A stretch of 64,000 bases of DNA from NCBI RefSeq assembly GCF_029525575.1, contig NZ_JAPDIA010000003.1, positions 2,410,214 through 2,474,213 of the forward strand, written 5' to 3'. The DNA comes from Cohnella rhizosphaerae (lineage in GTDB: Bacteria > Bacillota > Bacilli > Paenibacillales > Paenibacillaceae). The position numbers were made by a program, and so were the translations under genes. The notes beneath the pieces are model-generated. The model was not told the DNA's origin. It did not search any database and worked only from the letters and a program-made list of their open reading frames with translations. This document shows positions 28,949-38,735 of the stretch, one piece after another (the first letter of the stretch is position 1; each line of letters opens with the position of its first letter).

Positions 28949-30374
28949 ATGTGGAAAAAGAGCCTGGGTCTCGGCTTGACGGCCGTGCTCGCGATCGGCA
29001 CGGCAGCGTGCGGCAATTCCTCGAACAACGGGGGCGCAAGCTCCGCTCCTGCGTCGTCCGCGGCTTCATCGTCGTCCGCGGCGCCTTCCAAGGCGCCATC
29101 CGGCGAGAAGGCCGTCATCACGTACTGGACCGACGACCGTCACGACCAGGAATATATCAAGTCGCTCATCGACAAGTTCAATGCCGAAAATTCGGATAAC
29201 ATCGAGGTCGAGCTCACCGTGCTGTCCGAGAATTACAATCAGAGCGTGGACATCGCCTTCTCGAGCAACAAGGCGCCGGACGTTCTTCGTCTGAAGAGCG
29301 CCAATACGGAGACGTTCGTCAAAAAAGGGCTATCTGGCGCCGATCGACGAATACGTCACGGACGACATGAAGACGAAGTTCTCCTCGCTGCTGCTCGACG
29401 GCGTCAATATTTTCGGGGGCAAGCTGTACAGCCTGCCGAACTCGGGGCAGACGCTCCGCCTCGTTTACAACAAGGATCTGTTCGACAAGGCCGGCATCGC
29501 CAATCCGCCGCAATCGCTGCAGGAGATGGTCGACGACGCCAAGAAGATCACCGCGGCGGGCAAGAGCGAGGGCGCTTACGGCTTCGCGCTCAACTTCAAA
29601 AACCCGAAAAGCGCGTTCGACCGTTCCATGCGCGAAATTTTGTCGCTCAGCGGCTATCAGGGGCTCGGTTACGACCTGAAGACCGCGCAGTTCGACTTCA
29701 AGCCTTACAGCCAGGTCGTCGAATACTTCAAGCAAATGTGGGCCGACGGCAGCGTGCTGCCCGGCGCCGAGACGCTCGACATCGATCCGATGCGCGCCCA
29801 GTTCGCGGCCGGCAAGATCGGCATGTACCTCTCGTTCGCCACGGAGCCAGGCGTGTACAAGGATCAATTCCCGACGACGATCAACTGGGGCGCCGCGCTC
29901 GCGCCGACGCTCGAAGGCAAGCAGGTCGGCACGTCGGAGATCGTCTCCGCCGGCACCTGGCTCGGCATCAGCGACAAGTCCAAGCATAAGGATGCGGCAT
30001 GGAAGTTCATGGAATACATGTATCAGGACGATATCTTGACCGCTTATCACGAGCAGGGCTTCGGCATCTCGGTCGTCCCGAGCATCGCGGAGAAGGCCAA
30101 GAGCCCGGACATCCCCGGCATGGAAGGCTTCCTGGTCGGCGAGCACGATTCGATCTGGCCGGTCTCTCCGAGCGTGACGCCCGAAGGGGCGAACTATGCC
30201 GACGCGTTCTTCAAGTACATGCTGAGCGGCGGCGACGTGAGCAAGGTCGTCACGGATCTGAATACGCGCTACAATGACGCCTTGGCCAAAGCGGTCGAGA
30301 AGGGCGACGTCAAGACGCAAGCCGAATCCGTCCTTCGATCCGTCGAAGCTGGGGTCGTAATCGCAAGACGATAG
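28949..30374 (+). CDS. Extracellular solute-binding lipoprotein, family 1 (frameshifted)
   Basis: About 470 residues after repair. Lipoprotein signal MWKKSLGLGLTAVLAIGTAA with Cys next in the AACGNSS lipobox, a Ser/Ala tether, then an SBP_bac_1 fold (VITYWTDDRHDQEYIKSLID; YSLPNSGQTLRLVYNKDLFD). A GGG at 29327-29329 should be GG, giving FVKKGYLAPIDEYVTDDMKT. The observed end reads ...VLRSVEAGVVIARR; removing one more base near 30315 would give the family-typical ending PSFDPSKLGS with TAA at 30358-30360, so the true end may be 30360. A TATAAT at 28901 suggests its own promoter. Partner permeases follow. Confidence 0.85.
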
Positions 30375-30443
30375 AGAAGGAAGCGGGGGCTTTCGTGCGC
30401 TATTGGCGAAGGCCCTTCGTTATCCCCGGAAGGAGTGGAAGAC

Positions 30444-31343
30444 ATGACGCGCTGGACCCGTCTGAGAGAAAACTCGCTGCTGCTGCTCCCCAGCGTCATC
30501 CTCACCGTCGCGCTTGGCATTTACCCGTTGATCTGGGTGCTGCGCTATATGTTTTACGACTATCCCGGTTACGGCGCGGAGACGTTCGTCGGGCTGGACA
30601 ACTTCAGGCGGCTGCTGCGCGATGCGGCATTCTGGGAATCGGTGCGCAATACGTTCGTGTTCGCCGGCGGCAAGCTGCTCATCACCGTGCCGCTGTCGCT
30701 GCTGCTGGCGGTCATCCTGAACGGCAGGCTTCGCGGGCGCCATTTCCTGCGCGCGGTATTTTTTATGCCGACGGTCATTAGCTCGGCGGTCATCGCCGTC
30801 GTATTCTACCTGATCTTCAACTCGTACAACGGCATGGTCAACCAGTTGCTCATGAAGTATCACCTCATCGGCAGCCCGTTCGAATGGCTCGGTCCGAAGC
30901 ATGCGATGCTGACCGTCATTCTGGCGGCGGTGTGGGGCGCCGTCGGCAACTATATGCTGCTGTTCCTGGCGGGACTGCAGAGCATTCCGCACGACCTGTA
31001 CGAGGCGGCGTCGATCGACGGCGCGGGTCCCGCGCAGCGCTTTTGGCGCATCACGGTGCCGATGCTCGGTCCGGTCATGCAGATCATCATCATGTTGGCC
31101 ATCATCGCCGCGCTGAAGGGCTACGAGAGCATCATGGTCATGACGGAGGGCGGTCCGATCGGCAAGACCGAGGTCATGTATCTGTATTTGTACAAGCTGC
31201 TTTTCCCGGTCGCTACGTCCGGCGCGGTCGTCGACCAGCAGTTCGGCTACGGCAGCGCTGTCGGCTTTACGACGGCCATCATCGTCGGCATGATCACGGC
31301 CGTCTACTACTGGATGAGCCGGAAAATGAACAAGGTGTTCTAA
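30444..31343 (+). CDS. Carbohydrate ABC transporter permease (MalF/UgpA type)
   Basis: A 299-residue inner-membrane permease with six helices. The ATG at 30444 (MTRWTRLRENS) is chosen because AAGGAG lies 8 nt upstream; a GTG three codons earlier is possible. ETFVGLDNFRRLLRD is the periplasmic hallmark of this subgroup, and the cytoplasmic loop YEAASIDGAGPAQRFWRITV contacts the ATPase. It works with the next permease and the preceding lipoprotein; no ATPase is encoded locally. Confidence 0.92.
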   Translation: MTRWTRLRENSLLLLPSVILTVALGIYPLIWVLRYMFYDYPGYGAETFVGLDNFRRLLRDAAFWESVRNTFVFAGGKLLITVPLSLLLAVILNGRLRGRHFLRAVFFMPTVISSAVIAVVFYLIFNSYNGMVNQLLMKYHLIGSPFEWLGPKHAMLTVILAAVWGAVGNYMLLFLAGLQSIPHDLYEAASIDGAGPAQRFWRITVPMLGPVMQIIIMLAIIAALKGYESIMVMTEGGPIGKTEVMYLYLYKLLFPVATSGAVVDQQFGYGSAVGFTTAIIVGMITAVYYWMSRKMNKVF

Positions 31344-31356
31344 GGAGGCGATTCGC

Positions 31357-32271
31357 ATGAACGAACAAACGGCTGCAATGGGCAAACCGGTCCCGCACAA
31401 GCGCCGGGACGGCGCCGCCTCCGGCCTGTCAGGCGCGCGGTTCGCGGCTGTCGCGGGCCGGACGGTCCTCTGGCTATTTCTGCTGATCGTCGCCGCCCTG
31501 ACCTTGTTCCCGATCCTGATGACGGTGACGGGCTCGCTGATGACCAACGCGGATCTGATGAGCGGCGGCCATATTTTGCCGACCGATTGGCAGTTCGGCA
31601 ATTACGCGGAGGCGTGGCGCCAAAGCAACTTCGCCCGCTTCACCTGGAACAGCGTCTACATGAGCGTCGCGGCGACCGTCGGCACGCTGCTGGTTGCCGC
31701 CGCCGCGGCGTATGTCGTCGACCGCCGGGTTTTTCCAGGCAGGGCGCTGTACGTCGGACTTCAGGCGTCGACGATGTTCGTCTCGGTCGGCGCGGTCGTG
31801 CTGCGGCCGCAGTTCGACCTGATGGTCAAGCTGCACCTGAATTCCTCGCTGTGGGGCGTCATCCTCATTCTCATCAGCGCGCACGCGAGTACTTTTTTTA
31901 TCCTGTTGGGCTTCTTCAAGGCGATTCCGCGCGAACTCGACGAGTCGGCCATGCTCGACGGCTCCGGCTTCATCCGCACCTTCTACCGGATTATCCTGCC
32001 GCTGCTCGCGCCGGGACTCGGCGTATCGGGCCTTTTCGCCTTCCGCCATGCGTGGAACGAATACATTTTGCCTCTCGTATTCACGCTGACCGATCCGCAT
32101 CTGCAGACGCTGACCGTCGGACTTGCCAATCTCCGGTACGGCTCGTCGGCGGCGATGCAGCTCAACCTGATGATGGCCGGCGCCTGCCTGTCCATCCTGC
32201 CGATGCTCGTCGTCTACATTCTTGCCAACAAGTCGTTCATGCAGGCGACGGCCGGCTCCGTCAAAGGCTAG
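31357..32271 (+). CDS. Carbohydrate ABC transporter permease (MalG/UgpE type)
   Basis: A 304-residue permease with a ~35-residue polar N-terminus and six membrane helices. The loop ELDESAMLDGSGFIRTFYRI near residues 190-212 is the coupling helix; HAWNEYILPLVFTLTDPHLQ and the end FMQATAGSVKG are family features. AAGGAGG lies before the ATG; the gap to the preceding permease is 13 nt. Confidence 0.92.
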   Translation: MNEQTAAMGKPVPHKRRDGAASGLSGARFAAVAGRTVLWLFLLIVAALTLFPILMTVTGSLMTNADLMSGGHILPTDWQFGNYAEAWRQSNFARFTWNSVYMSVAATVGTLLVAAAAAYVVDRRVFPGRALYVGLQASTMFVSVGAVVLRPQFDLMVKLHLNSSLWGVILILISAHASTFFILLGFFKAIPRELDESAMLDGSGFIRTFYRIILPLLAPGLGVSGLFAFRHAWNEYILPLVFTLTDPHLQTLTVGLANLRYGSSAAMQLNLMMAGACLSILPMLVVYILANKSFMQATAGSVKG

Positions 32272-32299
32272 ACATAGAGATCATTATGGAGGGGAAACC

Positions 32300-33323
32300 A
32301 TGACTGTATCGACGATTGGCGCGCTGGCGTCCAGCACGCTCGTCCGCCGGCACCAGGCGAATCCGATTCTGAAGCCGGAGGACGTGCCGTACGGGCCGGC
32401 GATGGTGTTCAACGCGGGCGTGACCAAGTACGAAGGCAAGTACGTGATGGTATTCCGCAACGACTACGGCAATGCCGCGCTCGGCACGATCGAGCCGCAC
32501 AGCACGACGAATCTGGGGCTCGCCTACAGCGACGACGGCGTGACCTGGGAGGTGCAGCCCGCACCCTGCTGGAGTTGGCATGACGAGGAAGTGACCCGCG
32601 TGTACGATCCGCGGCTGACCGTCGTCGACGGCCGCTGCCATCTGTGCTTCGCGGTCGATACGAAGCACGGCGTGCGCGGCGGCATCGCGGTCACCGACGA
32701 CTTCAGCCGCTTCGACGTCCTCAGCCTGTCCGTACCGGACAACCGCAACATGGTGCTGTTCCCCGAGCGGGTCGGCGGCAAGTACGTGCGGCTCGAGCGT
32801 CCGTTCCCGGTGTACAGCCGGGGCGGCGTCGACCGCTTCGACATGTGGCTGTCCGATTCGCCGGACCTGCGCTACTGGGGCGGCTCCCGTCTCGTGATGG
32901 GCGTCGAGCACGTGCCGTTCGCCAACGACAAGATCGGTCCCGGCGCGCCGCCGGTCAAGACGGACAAGGGCTGGCTGACGACGTTTCACGCCGTGGACAT
33001 CGATCCGTCGCGAGGCAAGAACGGCTGGGAGCCGGCCTGGAGGAAGCGTTATTCGGCTGGCATCATGCTGCTCGACCTGGACGATCCGGGCAAGATCGTC
33101 GGCATGTCCCGCGCGCCGCTGCTCGCGCCGGAGGCGCCCTACGAGACGGACGGCGGATTCCGCAACGACGTCATCTTCCCCGGCGGCATGATTCTGGAGG
33201 AATCAGGCGAAGTGAAGATCTACTACGGCGCGGCCGATACGGTGGAATGCCTGGCGACGGCGGACGTGAACGATCTGGTTCGGCTCTGCCTGGAAGGCGA
33301 AGGGGGGAGGTGCCGGGGCATGA
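32300..33323 (+). CDS. GH130 family beta-mannoside phosphorylase-like enzyme
   Basis: A cytoplasmic glycoside phosphorylase, five-bladed propeller type. It starts MTVSTIGALASSTLVRRHQA with GGAGGGG; family motifs NPILKPEDVPYGPAMVFNAG, YVMVFRNDYGN, EEVTRVYDPRLTVVDGR, RPFPVYSRGGVDRFDMWLSD and IYYGAADTVECLATADVNDL. GH130 enzymes phosphorolyse beta-1,2- or beta-1,4-mannosides, releasing mannose 1-phosphate; the exact linkage is not predictable here. In the sequence as given the frame runs on into the FAD gene. Dropping one of six G at 33302-33307 ends it with TGA at 33321-33323, overlapping the next ATG by 4 nt, giving the usual ~340 residues. Confidence 0.87.
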
Positions 33324-34723
33324 GCTTCGATAGAGAGGTCGGACAGCCGGGGAAAAGCGTGACGCTGCCCGCTCAAGACATTCCCGTCTCGCACGAGGCC
33401 GACGTCGTCGTCGTGGGCGGCGGCGCGTCCGGCATCGGCGCGGCGATCGCCGCCGCCATGAACGGCGCGAGCGTGCTGCTCGTCGAGCAGCGCGGCTACC
33501 TCGGCGGCATGGGAACGGTGTCGCTCGTGCCGGCGTTCTGCCCGTTCACGGACAAGGAGAAGCCGATCGTCCGCGGCATCGGCATGGCGCTGATGGAACG
33601 GATGAAGCAGGCGTGCAACGCCGACTATCGGAGCGAGTACAAGGACACGCTCGACTGGGTGCCGATCGACCCCGAGACGCTCAAGCGCGTATACGACGAC
33701 GCGCTCGGGGAGCACGGCGTCCGCACGCTTTTCCACTCCTTCGTCTACGACGTGCTGAAGTCGGCGGACGGCCGGCGCATCGAGGGCATCGTCGTCGTCA
33801 ACAAGACGGGGCGCTCGGCGATCCGCGCGCGGTACGTGATCGACGCCACGGGCGATGCGGACATCGCCGCGCTGGCCGGCGTTCCGTTCCAGAAGGGCGG
33901 GGAAGAAGGCGAGCTGCAGCCAGGGTCGATGTGTTATTTGCTGGCGAACGTGGACCGCGCGCGCTTTCGCCGCTATCTTGACGAGACCGGAGACTCCGGA
34001 CAGCTGCACGCCACGGTCGAGCGGGCGATCGCGGAGGGCGCGCTCCCCGAAGGACGCAAGTCGATCTCGGGCCTGGCCTGGGTGAACGATTACCTCGTGG
34101 GCGTCAACTTCGGTCACGTGTTCGGCATCGACGGCACGAAGGCCGAAGACTTGACGCGCGGCGCGATCGAGGGGCGGCGGCTGGTCGAGCGGCAGCTGCT
34201 GTTTTTTCAAACGTACGTGCCGGGCTTCGAGCATGCGCACCTGGTCGCGAGCGGCGAGCAGGTCGGCATCCGCGAGACGCGCCGCATCCAGGGCGACTAC
34301 GTCCTGACGGCGGAGGACTTCATGAACGCCCGCTCGTTCCCGGACGACATCGCGCGCAACGCTTATTACATCGACATTCACTTGGCGAACAGCAAGGGCA
34401 AGATGACCTTCACGCATTTGGAGCCCGGGCAGTCGCACGGCGTGCCGTACCGGGTGCTCCTGCCCGTCGGCATCGACAATTTGTGGGTGCCGGGACGCGC
34501 CGCATCGTCGGATCGCGCCGTGCAGGGCTCGCTGCGGGTCATGCCGAACTGCTTCGCCATGGGGCAGGCCTCCGGCACCGCGGCGGCGCTGGCGATGCGC
34601 GAAGGCACGGGCTCGCGCGGGATTCGGGTGCCCGAGCTTCGGCGTCTGCTCGTGGAGCAGGGCGCGTGGCTGGGCGAACAAGCGGCGGCTTCGGCATCTT
34701 CGGCGTCTTCGGCGGCGGAGTAA
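33320..34723 (+). CDS. FAD-dependent oxidoreductase (FAD_oxidored family)
   Basis: A 467-residue flavoprotein starting MSFDREVGQPGKSV, ribosome binding site GGGGAGG. The Rossmann dinucleotide motif ADVVVVGGGASGIGAAIAAA is near residues 27-46; RYVIDATGDADIAALAGVPF and the C-terminal LRVMPNCFAMGQASGTAAAL follow. Such proteins commonly occur in Firmicute and Bacteroidetes glycan loci, where they may oxidise sugars or polyols; the substrate is unknown. In the raw sequence it is fused in frame behind the GH130 enzyme, probably because of one surplus G. Apparent Ala/Ser-rich tail at the C-terminus. Confidence 0.87.
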   Translation: MSFDREVGQPGKSVTLPAQDIPVSHEADVVVVGGGASGIGAAIAAAMNGASVLLVEQRGYLGGMGTVSLVPAFCPFTDKEKPIVRGIGMALMERMKQACNADYRSEYKDTLDWVPIDPETLKRVYDDALGEHGVRTLFHSFVYDVLKSADGRRIEGIVVVNKTGRSAIRARYVIDATGDADIAALAGVPFQKGGEEGELQPGSMCYLLANVDRARFRRYLDETGDSGQLHATVERAIAEGALPEGRKSISGLAWVNDYLVGVNFGHVFGIDGTKAEDLTRGAIEGRRLVERQLLFFQTYVPGFEHAHLVASGEQVGIRETRRIQGDYVLTAEDFMNARSFPDDIARNAYYIDIHLANSKGKMTFTHLEPGQSHGVPYRVLLPVGIDNLWVPGRAASSDRAVQGSLRVMPNCFAMGQASGTAAALAMREGTGSRGIRVPELRRLLVEQGAWLGEQAAASASSASSAAE

Positions 34724-34747
34724 AGAAACGGTTATACGGATTGGAGC

Positions 34748-35363
34748 GTGAACGGGGTGAAGTGGCAAGGCAAGCGCTGGGGGACGCTCGGGGACAGCAT
34801 CACGGCCGCTAACGGCTACCAGCCGATCGTGCAGGCTGCGCTGGGCTTGTCGGAGGTGCTAAACTACGGCAGGAGCGGCTGTCCGATGACGGCCGGCGGC
34901 GCGACCGACGAAGGCGCCACCGTTAACATGGCGGCGGCGGTCGACGCCGGCTTGGACTTCGTCACCGTTTTCGCGGGGACGAACGACTACCGGCTCGACA
35001 AGCCGATCGGATGCCGGGACGGGGACGACCCGCTCACCTTCGTCGGCGCTTACAGGAAGCTGATCGAATCGGTGCTGACGGCGAATCCGGGCTGCCGCTT
35101 AAGCCTGTGGACGCCGCTGCAGCGGGACAAGGACGGCTACGATATCGCACGGCCCAACGCGCCGGGACACCGTCTCGGCGACTATGCGGAAGCGGTCTCC
35201 GCGCTCGGACGCGAATACGCGCTTCCCGTGCTGGACTTGTATGCGGAGAGCGGGTTGAACCGGCTGACGCTTCCGCTGTTCACGGACGACGGGCTGCACC
35301 CGAACGCGCGGGGGGCACGCCCGAATCGCCGCGATGGCGGTTCCGTTCCTGGAGCGGATCTAG
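34748..35363 (+). CDS. SGNH/GDSL hydrolase (frameshifted)
   Basis: Repaired length 204 residues, GTG start (MNGVKWQGKRWGTLGDSIT). Block I GDSIT carries the catalytic Ser near residue 16; GTNDYR is block III; DDGLHPNARGHARIA carries the Asp-x-x-His pair. Six G at 35310-35315 break the frame right after the catalytic His region; five restore the ending AMAVPFLERI and TAG at 35361-35363. It lacks a signal peptide, so it probably removes acyl groups from imported oligosaccharides inside the cell (inference from the operon). Last gene of the 28.9-35.4 kb operon. Confidence 0.85.
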
Positions 35364-35479
35364 AGCTTAGAGCTGGTCTAACAGAGGTTCACTGGCGGCC
35401 GCAGCGCGGTCCGTCGGCAAACAAGCGCAGGCCCCCGCCTGCGCTTGTTTGCGATTGTAAGGGGAGGCCGTGAAGTAGA

Positions 35480-35870
35480 GGAGAGTAACTTCTTGCCTCT
35501 ACAGCATCATCCGGATCGTGCCGCGAGGTTGTAGAGTAACTTTTTTGCTCTTACAGCATCATCCGGAATGTGTCGCGAGGCTGTAGAGTAACATTTTTCC
35601 CCTATAGCATCATCCGGATCATGTCGTGAGGCTGTAGAGTAACATTTTTCCCCTATAGCATCATCTGGATCATGTCGTGAGGCTGAAGAGTAACTTTTTG
35701 CCTCTACAGCATCACCCGGATCGTGTCGCGAGGCTGTAGAGTAACTTTTTGCTCTTACAGCATCATCCGGATTGTGTCGCGAGGCTGTAGAGTAACATTT
35801 TTCCCCTATAGCATCATCTGGATCATGTCGTGAGGCTGCAGAGTAACTTCTTGCCACTACAGCATCATTC
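35480..35870. repeat. Tandem hairpin array, period 51 bp, eight copies (array D)
   Basis: GAGTAAC occurs at 35483, 35534, 35586, 35637, 35688, 35739, 35790 and 35841: spacing 51 throughout except one 52. Each unit contains a hairpin, for example GCTGTAGAG (35733-35741) with CTCTTACAGC (35752-35761) around a T-rich loop, followed by the palindrome ATCCGGAT. The loop alternates between TAACTTTTTTGCTC-like and TAACATTTTTCCCC-like versions, with arm changes that keep pairing (CTACAGC or CTATAGC). It fills the gap between two convergent genes; no other gene is visible in 35364-35896. Confidence 0.95.
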
Positions 35871-35896
35871 GAATCGTGCCGCTCATGCCTGCGCCG

Positions 35897-36539
35897 CTAC
35901 AGCTCAGATCGTCCGTCCACGTAGCCGTCGTCGATCGCCCGCCACAAGTAGAGGCAGGCGATGCTCCGGTATGGACTCCATCGGTCCGCGTACCGTGCGA
36001 GGCAAGCCGGGCGCTTCGTCGGGATTGAGGCGTCCGTACAGCCACTGGGCGGCGCGCTGCAGGCCGGCGTCTCCGAGCGAGAGTACGTCGGGTCGGCCGA
36101 GGGAGAAGATGAGGAACATCTCGGCCGTCCATTTTCCGATCCCCTTCACCTGCGTCAGCATAACGACGGCTTCCGCCTCCGGCAGGACGGCCAGCGCTTC
36201 GTAGTCCAGCTCACCCGACAAGGTCCGCCGGGAGAGATCGTGGATCGAGCGAATCTTGGCGTAGGAGAGGCCGACGCTCCGCAGCGCTTCTTCGTCGTGC
36301 GCAAGCAGCGACTCGGGCGTCAGCGGTCCGCCGATGAGCGTCACGAGCCGCTGCTTGATCACGCCGGCGACTTTGGCGGAGAGCATCTGGGACACGATCG
36401 AGCCGACGAGGGCTTCGTACGGCGTGCGGCTCGGCGACAGGCGAATCTCTCCGACGCGTTCGATGAGCCGGCCCAGAACGGGATCGGCTTGCCGCAAGCG
36501 GCGTCCTTCGGGAGATTCGGCATGCACGATCAAGGTCAT
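35897..36539 (-). CDS. DNA-3-methyladenine glycosylase (AlkA/HhH-GPD type, frameshifted)
   Basis: Repaired length 213 residues. A base-excision repair glycosylase of the HhH-GPD superfamily: GSIVSQMLSAKVAGVIKQRL, the helix-hairpin-helix LTQVKGIGKWTAEMFLIFSL and the catalytic-Asp helix of the family. One surplus base near 36010-36012 displaces the C-terminus; without it the sequence reads LARYADRWSPYRSIACLYLW and ends at TAG 35897-35899, matching the WxPYRSxAxWYLW ending of the family. It overlaps the upstream gene by 4 nt, so both are one transcript. Confidence 0.85.
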
Positions 36540-36919
36540 GGGAGTTCCCTCCTATCGGATGGCGCGTCCGGATCGCTGGGAGCCGGCGGAACGAGGTAGC
36601 GGACCGGTACGCCCGTGTGCGTCGCGTATTCGATCTCCTTCCTCGTGCTGTCCCCGATATAACCGCCCGGATTGACGACGAGGATCTCGTCGGCCATGTC
36701 GATTTTTTGCAAATGAACGTGGTCCAGCAGTCGCTTTTGCGCTTCGTCGACTGCCGAGCCTTCCGCGTGAACGAAGACGCCGACGGAGATGACGACGTTG
36801 CCCGCCAGCGTCAATTCGGCATTGATGCGCTCGAACTCCGACTTGAACCGCGTGGATCCGCACAGCGTAACGACTTTGAAGCGGCCGCTCGCATGCGCCT
36901 GCGCGCCATCATTCATCAT
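36536..36919 (-). CDS. Nucleoside 2-deoxyribosyltransferase-like / DUF4406-type protein
   Basis: A 127-residue cytoplasmic protein. KVVTLCGSTRFKSEFERINA at the N-terminus and EILVVNPGGYIGDSTRKEIE near residues 85-104 resemble the nucleoside 2-deoxyribosyltransferase fold, in which a Glu in the latter segment serves as nucleophile; small family members of this length have uncharacterised substrates. It starts with tandem ATG codons at 36919/36916 and overlaps the glycosylase gene by ATGA, suggesting a link to nucleotide or DNA-base handling (inference). Confidence 0.65.
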   Translation of the reverse strand: MMNDGAQAHASGRFKVVTLCGSTRFKSEFERINAELTLAGNVVISVGVFVHAEGSAVDEAQKRLLDHVHLQKIDMADEILVVNPGGYIGDSTRKEIEYATHTGVPVRYLVPPAPSDPDAPSDRRELP

Positions 36920-37045
36920 GGGTAGCCTTCCTTTCGAAACGGGTACAGTTTATCTAATAGTAGCAGAATCGGCGCAGATAAGCTTCGCACGATCGCGAAA
37001 ATTGCCTTTATTTGCATTTTCGGGCGTCGATATGGCGCCTGCGCC

Positions 37046-37075
37046 TTTCAATCCCAGTCTCAGGTAGGGTATAAT
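37046..37075 (+). promoter_or_regulatory. Promoter of the DEAD-box helicase gene
   Basis: TTTCAA (37046-37051) and TATAAT (37070-37075), spacer 18 nt, ATG at 37122 with AAGGAG. Confidence 0.6.
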
Positions 37076-37121
37076 GCTTGGCATGACCATTGTACGATAC
37101 GCTTAACATAAAGGAGATTCC

Positions 37122-38537
37122 ATGAACTTCAACGACCTCAAGCTCAAGCCGGCGATTCTCAAAGCGCTGAGTGAAGAAAACTATACGACGCCTACACCGA
37201 TCCAGGAGCAAGCGATTCCCGTCGTGCTCGCGGGCAGGGACCTGTTCGGCTGCGCGCAGACGGGCACGGGCAAGACGGCCGCGTTCTCGCTGCCGATGCT
37301 CCAGCTGCTCAGCGATCAGCAGAAGCCGCCGGGCAAGCGCCGCCCGATCCGCTCCCTCGTGCTGACGCCGACGCGGGAGCTGGCGATCCAGATCTACGAC
37401 AACGTGCGCGCTTACGGACGTCACCTTGACGTGCGCGCCATCGTCATCTTCGGCGGCGTGTCCCAGAAGCCGCAGGAGGAGGCGCTCGCGCGCGGCGCGG
37501 ATATCGTCATCGCCACGCCGGGCCGACTGATCGACCTGATGAACCAGGGCTTCATCGATCTGTCCCACGTGCAGATCCTCGTGCTCGACGAGGCCGACCG
37601 GATGCTGGACATGGGCTTCGTGCACGACGTGAAGCGCATCATCGCAAAGGTGCCGCAGAAGCGGCAGACGCTGCTGTTCTCCGCGACGATGCCGACGGAG
37701 ATCACCAAGATGGTGCAGACGATCCTCGTCAACCCGGCCAAGGTCGAGGTGACGCCGGTATCCTCCACGGCCGAGCGGATCGAGCAGTCGGTATATCTGG
37801 TGGACAAGGCGAACAAGCAGACCTTGCTGCTCGACCTGCTGCGCGACAAAAAAATCGCTTCCGCGCTCGTGTTCACCCGCACGAAGCACGGCGCCGACCG
37901 CGTCGTGCGCCATCTGGCCAAGGCGGGCGTCTCGTCCGCGGCCATTCACGGCAACAAGTCGCAGAACGCGCGTCAGAACGCGCTCGCCGGATTCAAGAAC
38001 GGCACGACGCGCATTCTCGTCGCGACCGATATCGCCGCGCGCGGCATCGACATCGACGAGCTGCCGTACGTTATTAACTTTAACCTGCCGAACGAGCCCG
38101 AGACTTACGTGCACCGCATCGGCCGTACGGGCCGCGCGGGTCTGAGCGGCACCGCCATCTCGCTTTGCGAAGAAGAGGAGCTTCCGTATCTGCGGGATAT
38201 TCAGAAGCTGATCGGCAAGAAGATTCCCGAGATCACGGGGCATCCGTATCCGCTGGGCTCTGCGCCAAGCGAGCCGAAGGAAGAGGGCGAGCGGCAGCGC
38301 GGCGGCCGCGGGCGCCAAGGCGGCGGGCGTCCGGACGGGGCCGGCGGCAGGCAGGAAGCAGGGCGTCAGAGCGCAGGCCAGGGCGGACGGGCTGACGCCG
38401 GTCGCGGCGGCGCGGCCCCGCAAGGACGCCAGAGCCAGCCGCAGGGCGGCGGGCGCCAGCAGCAGGCGGCGCGTCCGCACCAAGGGCCGCGTCCGTTCTC
38501 GCTGAAGGCGCAGCCGACGGATACGCGGCGCTCATAA
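37122..38537 (+). CDS. DEAD-box ATP-dependent RNA helicase (RhlE-like)
   Basis: A 471-residue RNA helicase for ribosome assembly or mRNA turnover, often cold-induced. Motifs in order: Q motif [23 protein letters not shown] (near 45), Ia [10 protein letters not shown], Ib [59 protein letters not shown]. From about residue 385 the tail is disordered, rich in Gly, Arg and Gln ([14 protein letters not shown]), a typical RNA-binding extension. Monocistronic with its own promoter. Confidence 0.93.
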   Translation: MNFNDLKLKPAILKALSEENYTTPTPIQEQAIPVVLAGRDLFGCAQTGTGKTAAFSLPMLQLLSDQQKPPGKRRPIRSLVLTPTRELAIQIYDNVRAYGRHLDVRAIVIFGGVSQKPQEEALARGADIVIATPGRLIDLMNQGFIDLSHVQILVLDEADRMLDMGFVHDVKRIIAKVPQKRQTLLFSATMPTEITKMVQTILVNPAKVEVTPVSSTAERIEQSVYLVDKANKQTLLLDLLRDKKIASALVFTRTKHGADRVVRHLAKAGVSSAAIHGNKSQNARQNALAGFKNGTTRILVATDIAARGIDIDELPYVINFNLPNEPETYVHRIGRTGRAGLSGTAISLCEEEELPYLRDIQKLIGKKIPEITGHPYPLGSAPSEPKEEGERQRGGRGRQGGGRPDGAGGRQEAGRQSAGQGGRADAGRGGAAPQGRQSQPQGGGRQQQAARPHQGPRPFSLKAQPTDTRRS

Positions 38538-38638
38538 TAGCGCGCGAATCGCCGCAGAGTCGCGATGGCGCGTGAGTGCGAAAAGGAGCGGCGAGCGTAA
38601 CTCCGCCGCTGCTCCAAGCGCTTTGGTCGCACGTATCC

Positions 38639-38735
38639 TGCAAAAGTGTGTGATACAGCGGCCGTCTTAGCTTGCGGCGTTGCAAACGTGTATGATGCAG
38701 ATTTGCGCGATAGACAAGTCCAGCACAATGATGCG
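38639..38735. repeat. Degenerate ~42-bp repeat, 2-3 copies
   Basis: TGCAAAAGTGTGTGATACAG at 38639 recurs as TGCAAACGTGTATGATGCAG at 38681 and, weaker, as CAGCACAATGATGCGC near 38721. The period is 42 then about 40. Confidence 0.6.

Noticed and set aside
35480..35870. CRISPR array
   Set aside because: The ~51-bp units abut each other and have no unique spacers; no cas gene is in the window. The same holds for the arrays at 4652, 9003 and 18196.
35897..36919. Phage-defence or nucleotide-signalling pair (glycosylase plus deoxyribosyltransferase-like protein)
   Set aside because: The glycosylase is an ordinary AlkA-type repair enzyme and the partner resembles widespread small nucleotide-metabolism proteins; no effector or toxin-like domain is seen.
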